64,000 bases of DNA from Kaistia adipata DSM 17808 (GTDB lineage: Bacteria > Pseudomonadota > Alphaproteobacteria > Rhizobiales > Kaistiaceae). The stretch is taken from positions 816,217 through 880,216 of the forward strand of contig NZ_KE383991.1 of NCBI RefSeq assembly GCF_000423225.1, given 5' to 3'. How positions within the stretch are numbered: the first letter of the stretch is position 1; each line of letters opens with the position of its first letter. Below, piece after piece: positions 1-7,837 of the stretch. The notes under the pieces were generated by a model. It did no database searches, was not told the DNA's origin, and saw only the letters and a program-made list of their open reading frames with translations. The translations under genes were made by a program, and so were the position numbers.

Positions 1-621
1 ATCCGCATCGTCATTCCCGAGGGCTCGATGCTGGCGCCGCGCTATCCGGCCGCCGTCGTCGCCGGCAATGTCGAGACCAGCCAACAGGTGACCAACGCGC
101 TGTTCGGCGTCTTCGGCGCGCTCGCCGCGTCTGAGGGCACGATGAACAACCTGACCTTCGGCAACCAGACCTACCAGTATTACGAGACGCTCTGCTCCGG
201 CGCGCCGGCCGGCATCCTCAATGACGGCACCGGCTTCGACGGCGCCGACGGCGTGCATGTGCACATGACCAATTCGCGCCTGACCGATCCGGAAGTGCTG
301 GAGTTCCGCTTCCCCGTGCTGCTGGAGGATTTCCACATCCGCCAAGGATCGGGCGGGCGTGGAAAATGGTCGGCCGGCGGCGGCACCAAGCGGACGATCC
401 GGTTTCTCGAAGCGATGGAATGCGCCATCCTCGCCTCGCATCGAAGCATCGCGCCGCACGGCCTCGACGGCGGCGAGCCCGGCCAGCTCGGCCGGACCGA
501 GGTGCGCCGCAACGACGGCACGATCGAGACGCTAAGGGGCTGCGACCAGACCGTGCTCGCCGCCGGCGAGGCCGTGATCGTCACGACACCCACCGGCGGC
601 GGATTCGGGAGGGCGGGCTGA
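1..621 (+). CDS. Hydantoinase B/oxoprolinase family protein, C-terminal part (5' end outside window)
   Basis: The frame is open from base 1 and ends at the TGA at 619-621, giving about 206 C-terminal residues of a protein that normally has over 500. The stretch carrying DGADGVHVHMTNSRLTDPE, then RQGSGGRGKWSAGGG and the terminal TPTGGGFG is typical of HyuB / N-methylhydantoinase B / 5-oxoprolinase beta subunits, which hydrolyse hydantoin or 5-oxoproline rings with ATP together with a HyuA partner. HyuA is presumably upstream, outside the window. The substrate cannot be told from this fragment. The internal ATG at 28 is not the start, because homologous residues precede it. Confidence 0.85.
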   Translation: MRIVIPEGSMLAPRYPAAVVAGNVETSQQVTNALFGVFGALAASEGTMNNLTFGNQTYQYYETLCSGAPAGILNDGTGFDGADGVHVHMTNSRLTDPEVLEFRFPVLLEDFHIRQGSGGRGKWSAGGGTKRTIRFLEAMECAILASHRSIAPHGLDGGEPGQLGRTEVRRNDGTIETLRGCDQTVLAAGEAVIVTTPTGGGFGRAG

Positions 622-623
622 GA

Positions 624-753
624 CCTTCACCTCTCCCATCGGGAGAGGTCGACGGCCGAAGGCCGGCGGGTGAGGGGTTCAGGCCTCACTGGAGAGATCC
701 CATCCCCTCACCCGGAGCTTCGCTCCGACCTCTCCCTCTGGGAGAGGTGAAGG
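624..753. repeat. Palindromic intergenic element with 14-bp terminal inverted repeats
   Basis: CCTTCACCTCTCCC at 624-637 is exactly inverted at 740-753 (GGGAGAGGTGAAGG). Each end also folds into its own hairpin (CTCTCCC...GGGAGAG). The middle holds GGTGAGGGG/CCCCTCACC pairs. It lies just after the hydantoinase stop and before the convergent oxidoreductase stop. Short palindromes of this CTCTCCC/GGGAGAG type are common between genes in Hyphomicrobiales. It may act as a bidirectional terminator or be a mobile palindromic unit; no coding potential was seen. Confidence 0.7.
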
Positions 754-763
754 AGTGCCCCCC

Positions 764-1771
764 CTACCAGCCCTCGACCACCGTCTTGCCGATCGAGCGG
801 CCGCTTTCGACGAGCTGATGCACGTCGCGCAGCGTCGCCGCGTTGATCGGCCTGACGCGGTTGGTCAGCGTCGTGCGGATCTTGCCCGCCTCGACGAGCC
901 CCGCCACCTCGTTCAGCAGCTTGTGCTGCTCGATCATGTCGGCCGTCTGGTGCACGGGCCGGGTGAACATCGATTCCCAATGGATGCCGACGGCCTTGCC
1001 CTTGAACGGCACGATGTCGAGCGCCGGCATGTCGTCGATGACGCCGACACGGCCCTGCGGCGCGACCAGCTTCTGGATCGCCGGCCAGTGGTGAATGGTC
1101 TGGGTCAGCGCCAGCACGATGTCGACGGCCGGGACGCCGATCCGCGCCACCTCCTCGGCGAGCGGCTTCCTGTGGTCGACGACGTGATGCGCGCCGAGGC
1201 CCTTCACCCAGTCGACCGTCTCCGGCCGCGAGGCGGTGGCGATGACCGTCAGGTCGGTCAGGGCGCGGGCGAGCTGGATCGCCATCGAACCGACGCCGCC
1301 GGCGCCGCCGACGACGAGCAGCGAGCGCTGGTCCGCGCCCTTGCCCTTCCGCACGCCGATCCGGTCGAACAGCAGCTCGTAGGCCGTGATGGTGGTGAGC
1401 GGCAGCGCGGCTGCCTCGGCGAAATCGAGCGTCGCCGGCATGCGGCCGACGATGCGCTCGTCGACCAGATGGTATTCGGCATTGGTGCCGGGCCGGTCGA
1501 TGGTGCCGGCGTAGTAGACGCGGTCACCCGGCTTGAACAGGGTCACCGCCGTGCCGACGGCGTCGACGATGCCGGCGGCGTCGTAGCCGAGCACGCGCGG
1601 CGTGTCGGATCCGGCTCGGGCGCGGACCTTGGTATCGACCGGATTGACCGACACCGCCTCGACGCGGACGCGCAGGTCGCGCGGCCCGGGCTCCGGCAGG
1701 GGTAGCGTCAGGTCGACGAGCGCATTGGGGTCGGTGGCGGGAAGCGAGGCGGTGAAGGCGATGGCGCGCAT
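764..1771 (-). CDS. Zinc-type alcohol dehydrogenase-like (MDR) NAD(P)H:quinone oxidoreductase
   Basis: The 335-residue protein starts MRAIAFTASLPATDPNALVD. This start fits the family; the longer frame upstream adds 43 unsupported residues. The GroES-like N-terminal half is followed by a Rossmann half with GGAGGVGSMAIQLAR, the NADPH-binding motif of quinone oxidoreductase-like MDR proteins. The catalytic zinc ligands of true alcohol dehydrogenases are not evident, so an NADPH-dependent quinone/enone reductase of the YhfP/ZTA1-like class is likely. It is divergent from an HxlR regulator gene across 127 bp holding a candidate operator, a common pairing in which the regulator senses electrophiles or quinones and controls the reductase. 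Confidence 0.88.
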   Translation of the reverse strand: MRAIAFTASLPATDPNALVDLTLPLPEPGPRDLRVRVEAVSVNPVDTKVRARAGSDTPRVLGYDAAGIVDAVGTAVTLFKPGDRVYYAGTIDRPGTNAEYHLVDERIVGRMPATLDFAEAAALPLTTITAYELLFDRIGVRKGKGADQRSLLVVGGAGGVGSMAIQLARALTDLTVIATASRPETVDWVKGLGAHHVVDHRKPLAEEVARIGVPAVDIVLALTQTIHHWPAIQKLVAPQGRVGVIDDMPALDIVPFKGKAVGIHWESMFTRPVHQTADMIEQHKLLNEVAGLVEAGKIRTTLTNRVRPINAATLRDVHQLVESGRSIGKTVVEGW

Positions 1772-1862
1772 GGCGGGCTCCGTTTTCTGGACCCGCGCGT
1801 GGCGGGCTGAAACATCGCATTTCGGCCATATTGACGCCCGGCGCAAGAATGCACAATTTGGG

Positions 1863-1890
1863 CCCATAGTGACCGTTTGGATACTATTGG
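1863..1890. promoter_or_regulatory. Candidate HxlR operator (inverted repeat) in divergent promoter region
   Basis: CCCATAGT at 1863-1870 and ACTATTGG at 1883-1890 form an 8-bp inverted repeat with one mismatch and a 12-bp spacer. The site ends 8 bp before the HxlR start codon and lies 92 bp upstream of the oxidoreductase start, so binding could control both genes. The assignment rests on position and symmetry only. Confidence 0.5.
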
Positions 1891-1898
1891 AGAGAGCC

Positions 1899-2249
1899 AT
1901 GAGCCCGGAGACGCCGGCGGACTACGAGAAATGCGCCGTCGAGACGACGCTGGAGCTGATCGACGGCAAGTGGAAGGGCGTGGTGCTGTTCCATCTGCTC
2001 GACGCCACGCTGCGCTTCAACGAGCTGCGCCGTCGCGCGCCCGGCGCCACCCAGCGCGTGCTGACCAAGCAATTGCGCGAGCTCGAGGCCGACGGGCTGG
2101 TCATCCGCACCGTCTATGCCGAGGTGCCGCCGCGCGTGGAATATCGCCTGTCGCCGCTCGGCGAGACGCTCCGGCCGATCATCGTGGCGCTGAAGAGCTG
2201 GGGCACCGCCTACAAGGAGCGCCAGCTCGGCGAGCGCGCGGCGGCCTGA
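1899..2249 (+). CDS. HxlR-family winged-helix transcriptional regulator
   Basis: The 116-residue protein begins MSPETPADYEKC. The ATG at 1899 is preceded by GGAGAG at 1889-1894; the upstream in-frame extension is discarded. The HxlR fold is clear: KCAVETTLELIDGKWKGVVL near residues 11-30, the recognition region around RFNELRRRAPGATQRVLTKQL (39-59), and the wing ending VEYRLSPLGETL. Cys12, just before the first helix, matches the conserved redox/aldehyde-sensing cysteine of HypR/QorR/YodB-type members. With the divergent quinone-reductase-like gene this suggests electrophile-responsive control; the inducer itself is inferred. Confidence 0.9.
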   Translation: MSPETPADYEKCAVETTLELIDGKWKGVVLFHLLDATLRFNELRRRAPGATQRVLTKQLRELEADGLVIRTVYAEVPPRVEYRLSPLGETLRPIIVALKSWGTAYKERQLGERAAA

Positions 2250-2317
2250 GCCGCCGCGACGTCTTCCCACGCGCCGGTTCTCGACGCGCGCCAGGAGTTC
2301 GGCCCCCCTCACCGCCC

Positions 2318-2433
2318 AACATCCTGAGGAGGCTTTCGAAGAAAGCCGTCTCGAAGGACGCACGGCGTGAGGGCCGCTGACCGGCGCCCCTCTGCGTGCT
2401 TCGAGACGGCCCTCCGGGCCTCCTCAGCATGTT
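2318..2433. repeat. Long imperfect hairpin element (RIME-like rhizobial repeat)
   Basis: The outer arms AACATCCTGAGGAGGC (2318-2333) and GCCTCCTCAGCATGTT (2418-2433) pair at 15 of 16 positions. Inside, GCCGTCTCGAAGGACGCA pairs with TGCGTGCTTCGAGACGGC at 17 of 18. The result is a cruciform-forming element of about 116 bp between convergent genes. The motifs (CTGAGGAGG, TCTCGAAGGA) resemble the rhizobial intergenic mosaic elements common in this order. It could terminate both neighbouring transcripts; no gene was found within it. Confidence 0.7.
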
Positions 2434-2489
2434 GAGGATCGTGGTGGCGCCGAGCCTCCTCGGAGGGTTCGACGCCTTTCAGCCCCGCC

Positions 2490-3191
2490 CTACGCCGCGA
2501 CGGCGAGCGCGCGCTCGAGGGCCTGCCAGTCGGCGGGCGTCAGCACGGGCTTGACGCCCATGTCGACGATCGCCGCGAACACCGGCACCGGCATCGCCGC
2601 CTTCATGCCGCCGAGCATGCCGAGGCGCTCGGCCGGGTTCATCGCCGGGATCATGATGCGGATGAATTCCATCATCATGTCGGGCTCGACCGAGCCGACG
2701 ATGTTGCCCTCGATGGTGGCGAGCTCGGCATCGCTGAACAGGCGGTGCAGCAGCGACAGCGTCTCCGTCTCCTCCTCGATCATGTGCTCGAAATCATGCG
2801 CCAGGAAGGCCGTGTAGCGCAGATAGAGCGCGCGCAGCAGCGGTGAGCGCGCGGCCGGCGCGGTCGCCTCGATCCGGGCGAGCATCGCCTCGATCGCCTG
2901 GAACTCGCGCTCGTGCTCGTCATGGTCATCCGCCAGGCGGGACGACGAGCCGACGCTGCGCTTCTCGATCTCGGTGTGGATGTAGGTGTTCTCGTGGGCG
3001 AGGTGCTTGCGGCCCATCGAGATCATCAGCCGCAGGTCCTTGATCAGCTGCGCGACATCCTCGGCGCTCAGTGGATCGATGGCGCCGAGCCGGGTCATCA
3101 ATTGCCCCTGCGCGCGCCGCAGTCCCTTGTGAATGGATGCATAGAGATTGTAGCGCGTCTCATCGACGTAAACGGCTGTGTGGGCAGTCAT
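2490..3191 (-). CDS. Hemerythrin-domain (HHE) protein
   Basis: The protein has about 233 residues. Two ATG codons are adjacent (3194, 3191); the second is better spaced from GAGGAG. The N-terminal two thirds is a four-helix HHE bundle with iron-ligand-like positions in HKGLRR, GRKHLAHENTYIH, DDHDEHERE and HDFEHMIEEE. The C-terminal ~60 residues (MMMEFIRIMIPAMNPAERLGM) form an amphipathic helical extension seen in many alphaproteobacterial members. Such proteins bind a diiron centre and may sense or bind O2, NO or peroxide; the precise role is unknown. A possible Crp/Fnr box lies 59 bp upstream. Confidence 0.85.
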   Translation of the reverse strand: MTAHTAVYVDETRYNLYASIHKGLRRAQGQLMTRLGAIDPLSAEDVAQLIKDLRLMISMGRKHLAHENTYIHTEIEKRSVGSSSRLADDHDEHEREFQAIEAMLARIEATAPAARSPLLRALYLRYTAFLAHDFEHMIEEETETLSLLHRLFSDAELATIEGNIVGSVEPDMMMEFIRIMIPAMNPAERLGMLGGMKAAMPVPVFAAIVDMGVKPVLTPADWQALERALAVAA

Positions 3192-3249
3192 CATTGTCTC
3201 CTCGAAACCCCAAGAGGGACGGCGGATACAACATGACGTTAGCGGAAGC

Positions 3250-3265
3250 TGTGACGCAAGTCATA
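3250..3265 (-). promoter_or_regulatory. Possible Crp/Fnr-family box upstream of the hemerythrin gene
   Basis: TGTGA-N6-TCATA at 3250-3265 matches the CRP-type dyad TGTGA-N6-TCACA at 9 of 10 positions. Its centre is about 67 bp upstream of the hemerythrin start codon. Crp/Fnr-type control of an O2/NO-binding protein would make sense, but one half-site is imperfect and no transcription start is known. Confidence 0.3.
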
Positions 3266-3288
3266 GGCACGGGTCCGCGCCGTCGCGA

Positions 3289-4221
3289 CTAGGGCGCGTA
3301 GGAAAGCGGAATGCTGGCCGGCGGCGTATAGGGCCCGGAAGGCGGCACGGCCGGCACTTGGCCGGAGAGGACCGGGTCGCCCGGCTGCGTGCCCATGCCA
3401 TCGGGTTGGCCGGCATTCTCGTCCAGGCGATAGGTGAAGGTCCGCGGCTCCAGGCTTTCCGGCCCGGGTGCCTGGGGCGCCTGCGGCAGCGAGGCCATCG
3501 GCATGTTGGCATAGGGATCGAGCGGCGTCGGCGCCGGCATGTCGAGCTTCGGCCGGCAGTAATGCGAGCCGCCCTTCTTGCCGTGTCGGGCGAGGTCGAT
3601 GTGGATGTGGTCCTCGTGCTGGCGGTTCGCGCCCGGCCCCAGCACAGTGGTGAAATAGGTGCAGGCGGTGATCAGCGTCTCGCGCAGGAAGGCCTGCGCC
3701 GCCGGATCACCACGGCGCCAGTCGCTCTTCACGCGGATCGTGCGGCCATCCGCGAGCCGAAAGCCGGCGACGTCGAAGGCGTTCGCATAGGCGTGTTCGG
3801 ACATCTTGGCACGATGCTGGTTGTTGCGGGTCCGGCAGGCATAGGTGCCCATGGTCAGGACCTCGGTGACCGGCATGCCGAAGCGCGCCTGGGCGGCCGG
3901 CTGCACGCCCTCGCGCATCCAGCGTTCCATCGCCTGGGTCATCATGCAGCCGAGCAGAACGTCGCCGCCCGTCACCGCCACGATGCCCTGCGCGAAGGCG
4001 TTGACCTTCAGAGGCTTCTCGATGCCGCAGGTTCCCTTTCCTTCCACTTCCCTAGCCGGGCGCTGGAAATAGGAGGGAACGACGAGCTTTTGCGCAAGAC
4101 AGGCTCGCTCCGTCGCATCTCGCCAGGTCTCCCTTTCCTCCCCAAGGAAGTTCAGGGCGCACCCGGCGAGCGAGACGAGAGCGAGCACAGACGCGGTACG
4201 CAACGCTACGCAACAGAACAT
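3289..4221 (-). CDS. Extensin-like C-terminal domain lipoprotein
   Basis: The 310-residue protein has a lipoprotein signal (hydrophobic VLALVSLAGC, lipobox Cys at about 21). The extensin-like C-terminal domain (PF06904 type) follows, with CGIEKPLKV, the metal-ligand motif SEHAYANAFDVAGF and a second motif HEDHIHIDLARHG. These H-x6-D and H-x-H arrangements resemble M15/VanX-type peptidoglycan peptidases. The last ~70 residues are a proline-rich tail likely to extend into the periplasm or cell wall. It is probably exported, membrane-anchored and active on peptidoglycan, though activity of this family is little tested. The gene appears monocistronic. Confidence 0.85.
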   Translation of the reverse strand: MFCCVALRTASVLALVSLAGCALNFLGEERETWRDATERACLAQKLVVPSYFQRPAREVEGKGTCGIEKPLKVNAFAQGIVAVTGGDVLLGCMMTQAMERWMREGVQPAAQARFGMPVTEVLTMGTYACRTRNNQHRAKMSEHAYANAFDVAGFRLADGRTIRVKSDWRRGDPAAQAFLRETLITACTYFTTVLGPGANRQHEDHIHIDLARHGKKGGSHYCRPKLDMPAPTPLDPYANMPMASLPQAPQAPGPESLEPRTFTYRLDENAGQPDGMGTQPGDPVLSGQVPAVPPSGPYTPPASIPLSYAP

Positions 4222-4256
4222 GCCGCGAGCATGCGCCCGAAGCTCTTAAGGAAAGG

Positions 4257-4850
4257 TCAACCATGATTTCGCGGGGACGTTGCACGCATCCGCTGCAGCG
4301 CAGCTCCGGTTGCCGAAAGCCGGTAGCCGGTCGCCAGGCTCTCCGTCAGCCCCATCGCCTTCAGTCGACGAACCCGCGCCTTGAAGTCCAGCGTCTCGAA
4401 GCCCGCCAGCCCGGCGAGGTCCGCCGCCCGCCTTCCGGGCTGCTCGCCGATCAGTTCCAGGAAACGCCAGGCCCACGGCGCGCTCCTGGCCGCCGCATCC
4501 ATGGCGTCCAGGCGACCGCCGAGGCGCTGGAGGCCGTCCTCGGCAAGCGACGCCGGATCGCGCAGGGCCAGACGCTCGTCCTCGCCGGCGAAGCGCAGAT
4601 CGATCCGATAGAGCGTTCCGTCCGGCGCGAGATCCGCGACAAGTGCCGCGCGCGACGAGAAGCCGGCGGCGGCGGCATCGGCGTCGCCAATATCCGCCTC
4701 CTCGACCGGAGTGACCGAGAGGATGCTGACGACGCCGGCGGCCGTATGCAGCGATCCGCCCGCCTTGACCGTCGGGCGACGCCAGCGCCGGAACGCCACG
4801 GAGACACGCCCTTCGGCGATCCCGGCCAGGAACGGCGCGCGAAACAGCAT
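4257..4850 (-). CDS. ASCH-like domain protein with winged-helix-like C-terminus
   Basis: This 197-residue protein begins MLFRAPFLAGIAEGRVSVAF. The first ~65 residues (RVSVAFRRWRRPTVKAGGSL, then GVVSILSVTPVEEADIGDADA) resemble ASCH/PUA-type RNA-binding folds. The C-terminal part (WRFLELIGEQPGRRAADLA, VRRLKAMGLTESLATGYRLS) reads like a winged helix with a MarR-style wing, so the protein may bind nucleic acid at both ends. Its start codon lies 3 bp beyond the stop of the upstream decarboxylase gene, so the two are surely cotranscribed. The function is not known; a translational or regulatory role is inference. Confidence 0.6.
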   Translation of the reverse strand: MLFRAPFLAGIAEGRVSVAFRRWRRPTVKAGGSLHTAAGVVSILSVTPVEEADIGDADAAAAGFSSRAALVADLAPDGTLYRIDLRFAGEDERLALRDPASLAEDGLQRLGGRLDAMDAAARSAPWAWRFLELIGEQPGRRAADLAGLAGFETLDFKARVRRLKAMGLTESLATGYRLSATGAALQRMRATSPRNHG

Positions 4851-4853
4851 CGC

Positions 4854-6074
4854 CTATTCTCCCATCGTCTCGACGGTGGCGAAGCCCTCGACCGGCCCGG
4901 CCGCCTCGAAGGGCGTCGTCACCTCGACGAAGGTGTCCGGATAGAAGCCGTTGAAATGGGTGCGTAGCGACAGCGAATAGGCGCCGATATGGCCGATCTC
5001 GATCCAGTCGCCGACGCCGATATTCTCCGGCAGGTAGAACGGTCGCGACAGGATGTCGACGGAATCGCAGGTCGCGCCGCAGACCCGGAACGGCACCACC
5101 GCGTCGCCATTGACGCCGCGCCGGCGCCGCGCCGGATCCGGCAGGTGACGCGCCGGCAGCGTGATCTTGCCTGTCCAGGAGTCGGAGAGCGACGACCAGA
5201 TGCCGTCATTGATGTAGAGCCGCCTTCCCTTCTTCAGGAGCACACGGACGACGACCGACAGGCAGCGCGCGACGATCACCCGGCCGGGCTCCGCCACCAG
5301 CGGCAGGTCGCCGAAACCCCATTCCTCGGCATCGCGGACGATGTCGGCAACCAGCGCCGCAGTTTCCGGGCGCACGATAGGCTTGCGCTTGGGATCGCCG
5401 CCATAGGGCGCGGGAAAGCCGCCGCCGATGTCGAGCGCCGCCAGCTCCGCATTGGCGCGCGACCGCACCCAGGCCGCCGAGGCGAGCGCGCGCTCATAGG
5501 TGCCCGTGTCCTCGACCTGGCTGCCGACATGGAAACAGAGCCCGACCTTGAAGCCGAGCGCGGCGATCCGCTCCACCAGCTCCACGGCATGGCCGGGCGC
5601 CGCGCCGAACTTCTTGGAGAGCTCGTAGGCGGCATGGCCGCGCGTGGCGAGGCGGACGAACAGCGTGATCTCTTCGGGATCGAGATCCAGCGCCCGCACG
5701 ATGCGGACGATCTTGGCGATCTCGTCCTCGTGGTCCACGGCGATGACGCGGATGCCGTAGGTCTCGAGCGCAAGGCGGATGTCGGACTGCGCCTTGACCG
5801 GGTGCATGTAGAGCAGCTCGGCATCGGGCGCGACGGCGCGGGCGGCGGCGAACTCGGCCGGCGAGGCGACGTCGAAGCAGTCGACGCCGGCCTCGGCGAG
5901 GGTCCTGAGCACCAGCGGCTCGCCATTCGTCTTCACGGCATAGGCCATGCGGCCGGGAAAGGCCTCTTTGAACGCCAGCGCGTCGGCCCGGAGCACCTCG
6001 GGCCGGAAGCAGTAGAGCGGCTGGTCCGGACGGAGCTTGTAGGCTGCGTCGCGGGCGGTCTCGAAGCGATCCAT
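4854..6074 (-). CDS. Type III PLP-dependent decarboxylase (ornithine/lysine decarboxylase-like)
   Basis: The 406-residue alanine-racemase-fold decarboxylase carries the PLP lysine in YAVKTN (Lys48), the HVGSQ motif, the phosphate-binding GGGFP loop, EPGR and the C-terminal catalytic CGATCDSVDIL. The CGxTCDxxD form fits ornithine/lysine decarboxylases; diaminopimelate decarboxylases have SCGPxCE-type motifs. It would make putrescine or cadaverine in the cytoplasm. The substrate-specificity helix cannot be decided by eye, and carboxynorspermidine-type activity is a less likely alternative. The RBS (AGGACG) is close to the ATG. It forms an operon with the ASCH-like gene downstream. Confidence 0.85.
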   Translation of the reverse strand: MDRFETARDAAYKLRPDQPLYCFRPEVLRADALAFKEAFPGRMAYAVKTNGEPLVLRTLAEAGVDCFDVASPAEFAAARAVAPDAELLYMHPVKAQSDIRLALETYGIRVIAVDHEDEIAKIVRIVRALDLDPEEITLFVRLATRGHAAYELSKKFGAAPGHAVELVERIAALGFKVGLCFHVGSQVEDTGTYERALASAAWVRSRANAELAALDIGGGFPAPYGGDPKRKPIVRPETAALVADIVRDAEEWGFGDLPLVAEPGRVIVARCLSVVVRVLLKKGRRLYINDGIWSSLSDSWTGKITLPARHLPDPARRRRGVNGDAVVPFRVCGATCDSVDILSRPFYLPENIGVGDWIEIGHIGAYSLSLRTHFNGFYPDTFVEVTTPFEAAGPVEGFATVETMGE

Positions 6075-6175
6075 CGTCCTGACCCGTCTGACCGTGGCAA
6101 GGCGAGGCTATCAGCGCCGCGCCATCGCGAAAACCCCGCCGACCCAATGCGAGCGGAGCCGGCCGGTTGCAGACG

Positions 6176-7234
6176 TCAGCCGGTCGGTTCCTGCGACACG
6201 GGGAGGTTGGCGAGGAAGGCGGCGCCGTGCCGGGCGCGCAGGAAGCGCAGCGTGCGGGCGACGTCCTCGGCCGTCAGCGCCTCATAGGCCCGCACCAGCG
6301 TCTCGACCGTCTCGCTCCCCTGCCCGTGCCGGCGGCCACGGATGGCGGCGATGGCGGCGAAGGTCTCGACCGAGACACCGGCCGCCTTGCAGAGCACCGC
6401 GAGCGGCATGGTGTCGGGCTTGGCGATCATCCGGCGGACCATGTCGACCGGCAGGCCGGCGAAGGCGGCGAGCAGGCCCGCGACCTCGAGCATGCGATCG
6501 CCCGAGGCGACGGTGGCGATGACGGTGGCGACCGGGCTGGCGCCGGCGGCGGCGGCGTCCGGCTCCTGCGGCGGGCATGTGGCTGCCGGCAGCGGAATGA
6601 TGGCGCCGGCGCCCGCCGACGCCGCCAGCGCGCGGCGGGCCGCGCCGCGCGTCGCCTGCGCCGGGAAGGCGATGATCTGCCCGCGCACGCCGTCATCGGC
6701 GCCGGTCCGGGCCTCCGCCCGGCGCTGGGCCAGCATCTGCTCCGCCTCGCTGACGAGGATGGCGAGGCCGTGCTGCGAGAAGCGGGCACCGGGATTGTGG
6801 GCAAGCAGGCGGAGCACGGCGCGGTCGCCACGATCGAGCAGCGCGTCGGACACCGATTCCGAAACCCAGGCCCGGCCGGCCATGGCGCAGAGACGGTCAT
6901 GCGGCAGCGTCGCCGCGAGCGCGACGAGGCTCCCGTCGTCGAAGGCGACCGAGTGGCGCAGCACCGGCTCGGCCGTGTCACTCGAATGGGTCGCGAAATG
7001 ACGGAGGATCGCCGCCGGCGCGTTGGGCAAAAGCGCGACCCGGTCGGCGAGCGCCGCCTGCTCGCTCCCGGTCAGCGCGTCAAAAACGCCGAGCACGATC
7101 TCGCTGTAGAGCGCGGCGGTCTGCGGCGTCACGGCATGGCCGGCATGGCCGTAGAGATCGGTGATCGACGCGAGCAGCGCGGCGCGTCGTCCCGACGGCA
7201 CCGCGACATCGGTTCCGATCCGGTGGTCATCCAT
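6176..7234 (-). CDS. DUF2336 domain-containing protein
   Basis: The 352-residue protein is rich in Ala/Leu helices in the HEAT-like pattern of DUF2336 (ALYSEIVLGVFDALTG, AILRHFATHSSDTAEPVLRHS, SVSDALLDRGDRAVLRLLAHN). The repeats span roughly residues 20-190. A low-complexity Ala-rich linker with APAGA-type runs follows, and then a second helical block. DUF2336 proteins are typical of Alphaproteobacteria and some have been linked to general stress or cell-cycle signalling, but no biochemical role is established. No signal peptide or membrane segment was seen. It appears monocistronic. Confidence 0.8.
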   Translation of the reverse strand: MDDHRIGTDVAVPSGRRAALLASITDLYGHAGHAVTPQTAALYSEIVLGVFDALTGSEQAALADRVALLPNAPAAILRHFATHSSDTAEPVLRHSVAFDDGSLVALAATLPHDRLCAMAGRAWVSESVSDALLDRGDRAVLRLLAHNPGARFSQHGLAILVSEAEQMLAQRRAEARTGADDGVRGQIIAFPAQATRGAARRALAASAGAGAIIPLPAATCPPQEPDAAAAGASPVATVIATVASGDRMLEVAGLLAAFAGLPVDMVRRMIAKPDTMPLAVLCKAAGVSVETFAAIAAIRGRRHGQGSETVETLVRAYEALTAEDVARTLRFLRARHGAAFLANLPVSQEPTG

Positions 7235-7580
7235 GCGCGTCGTCCGGCGTGGTTGTCATCCGGGAACGGTCGCAGCCAAACCATAAGAAACGATTGAGGC
7301 GCGGGGTTTCCGGAACGTTACCACGAGGGTAACAAACCGACCGTTCGGCGGCGGAATCATGGTGAACGCGCGTTGACGATTGCGGCAGCGGGCGCGCGGA
7401 ATAATGACGCTGCGATGGCGGATTTTCACAGGAGGATTTGGGAGATTATTCCACGGCTTACCGAAAAAACGGCGCGATTCCGCGCTCCATGCGACCGAAC
7501 CGGCAATTTCTCCCCTTGCCGCCGGCGCCGATCCCGTTAGTATTTGCGGTGGAAGTTGGGCGTGAAGAGAGACCCGGGAG
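7235..7580. other. 346-bp non-coding region with a 17-bp inverted repeat
   Basis: This region separates the DUF2336 gene (minus) from the small peptide gene (plus). GTTACC-ACGAG-GGTAAC at 7317-7333 is a perfect 6-bp inverted repeat about 85 bp upstream of the DUF2336 start. A TTGACG hexamer at about 7374 could serve as a -35 for the peptide gene. A minus-strand open frame crosses the region but has no recognisable protein features. Confidence 0.4.
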
Positions 7581-7670
7581 ATGTCCATGAGCCTCGCTAA
7601 ACCGTTCCATCTGCTGGCCGTCAGTGCCGCTTTTGTGTTCGTCGCGGCAATCGTATTCGGAGCGATCTGA
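7581..7670 (+). CDS. Small single-span membrane peptide (29 residues)
   Basis: The reading frame MSMSLAKPFHLLAVSAAFVF...GAI encodes a positively charged N-terminus and one hydrophobic helix from about residue 10 to the end. GGGAG ends directly before the first ATG; a second ATG at 7587 would be better spaced, so the true start may be two codons later. Tiny single-span peptides with a similar SLAKPFHLLAV start occur widely in Hyphomicrobiales, but I know of no function for them. It is probably an inner-membrane peptide. Confidence 0.6.
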   Translation: MSMSLAKPFHLLAVSAAFVFVAAIVFGAI

Positions 7671-7837
7671 TTCCTCCGCCGGCCTTTTAGGAGCACGCGT
7701 TCCCGACAGCGTATCTGGCAGACCCGACCGGATTTTTCCGGCGGGAGTAGTCTTCGCAGGCAGCTCCGGACGGACGAGCCAGGCGAGGCCTGGACTGCAA
7801 GATCAGGCTGCGGCCGGCCAAGGGCCGGGATCGCCTC

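Noticed and set aside
7256-7696. Minus-strand 146-codon frame across the small-peptide region
   Set aside because: No RBS, no recognisable protein character, and it overlaps the better-supported 29-residue gene.
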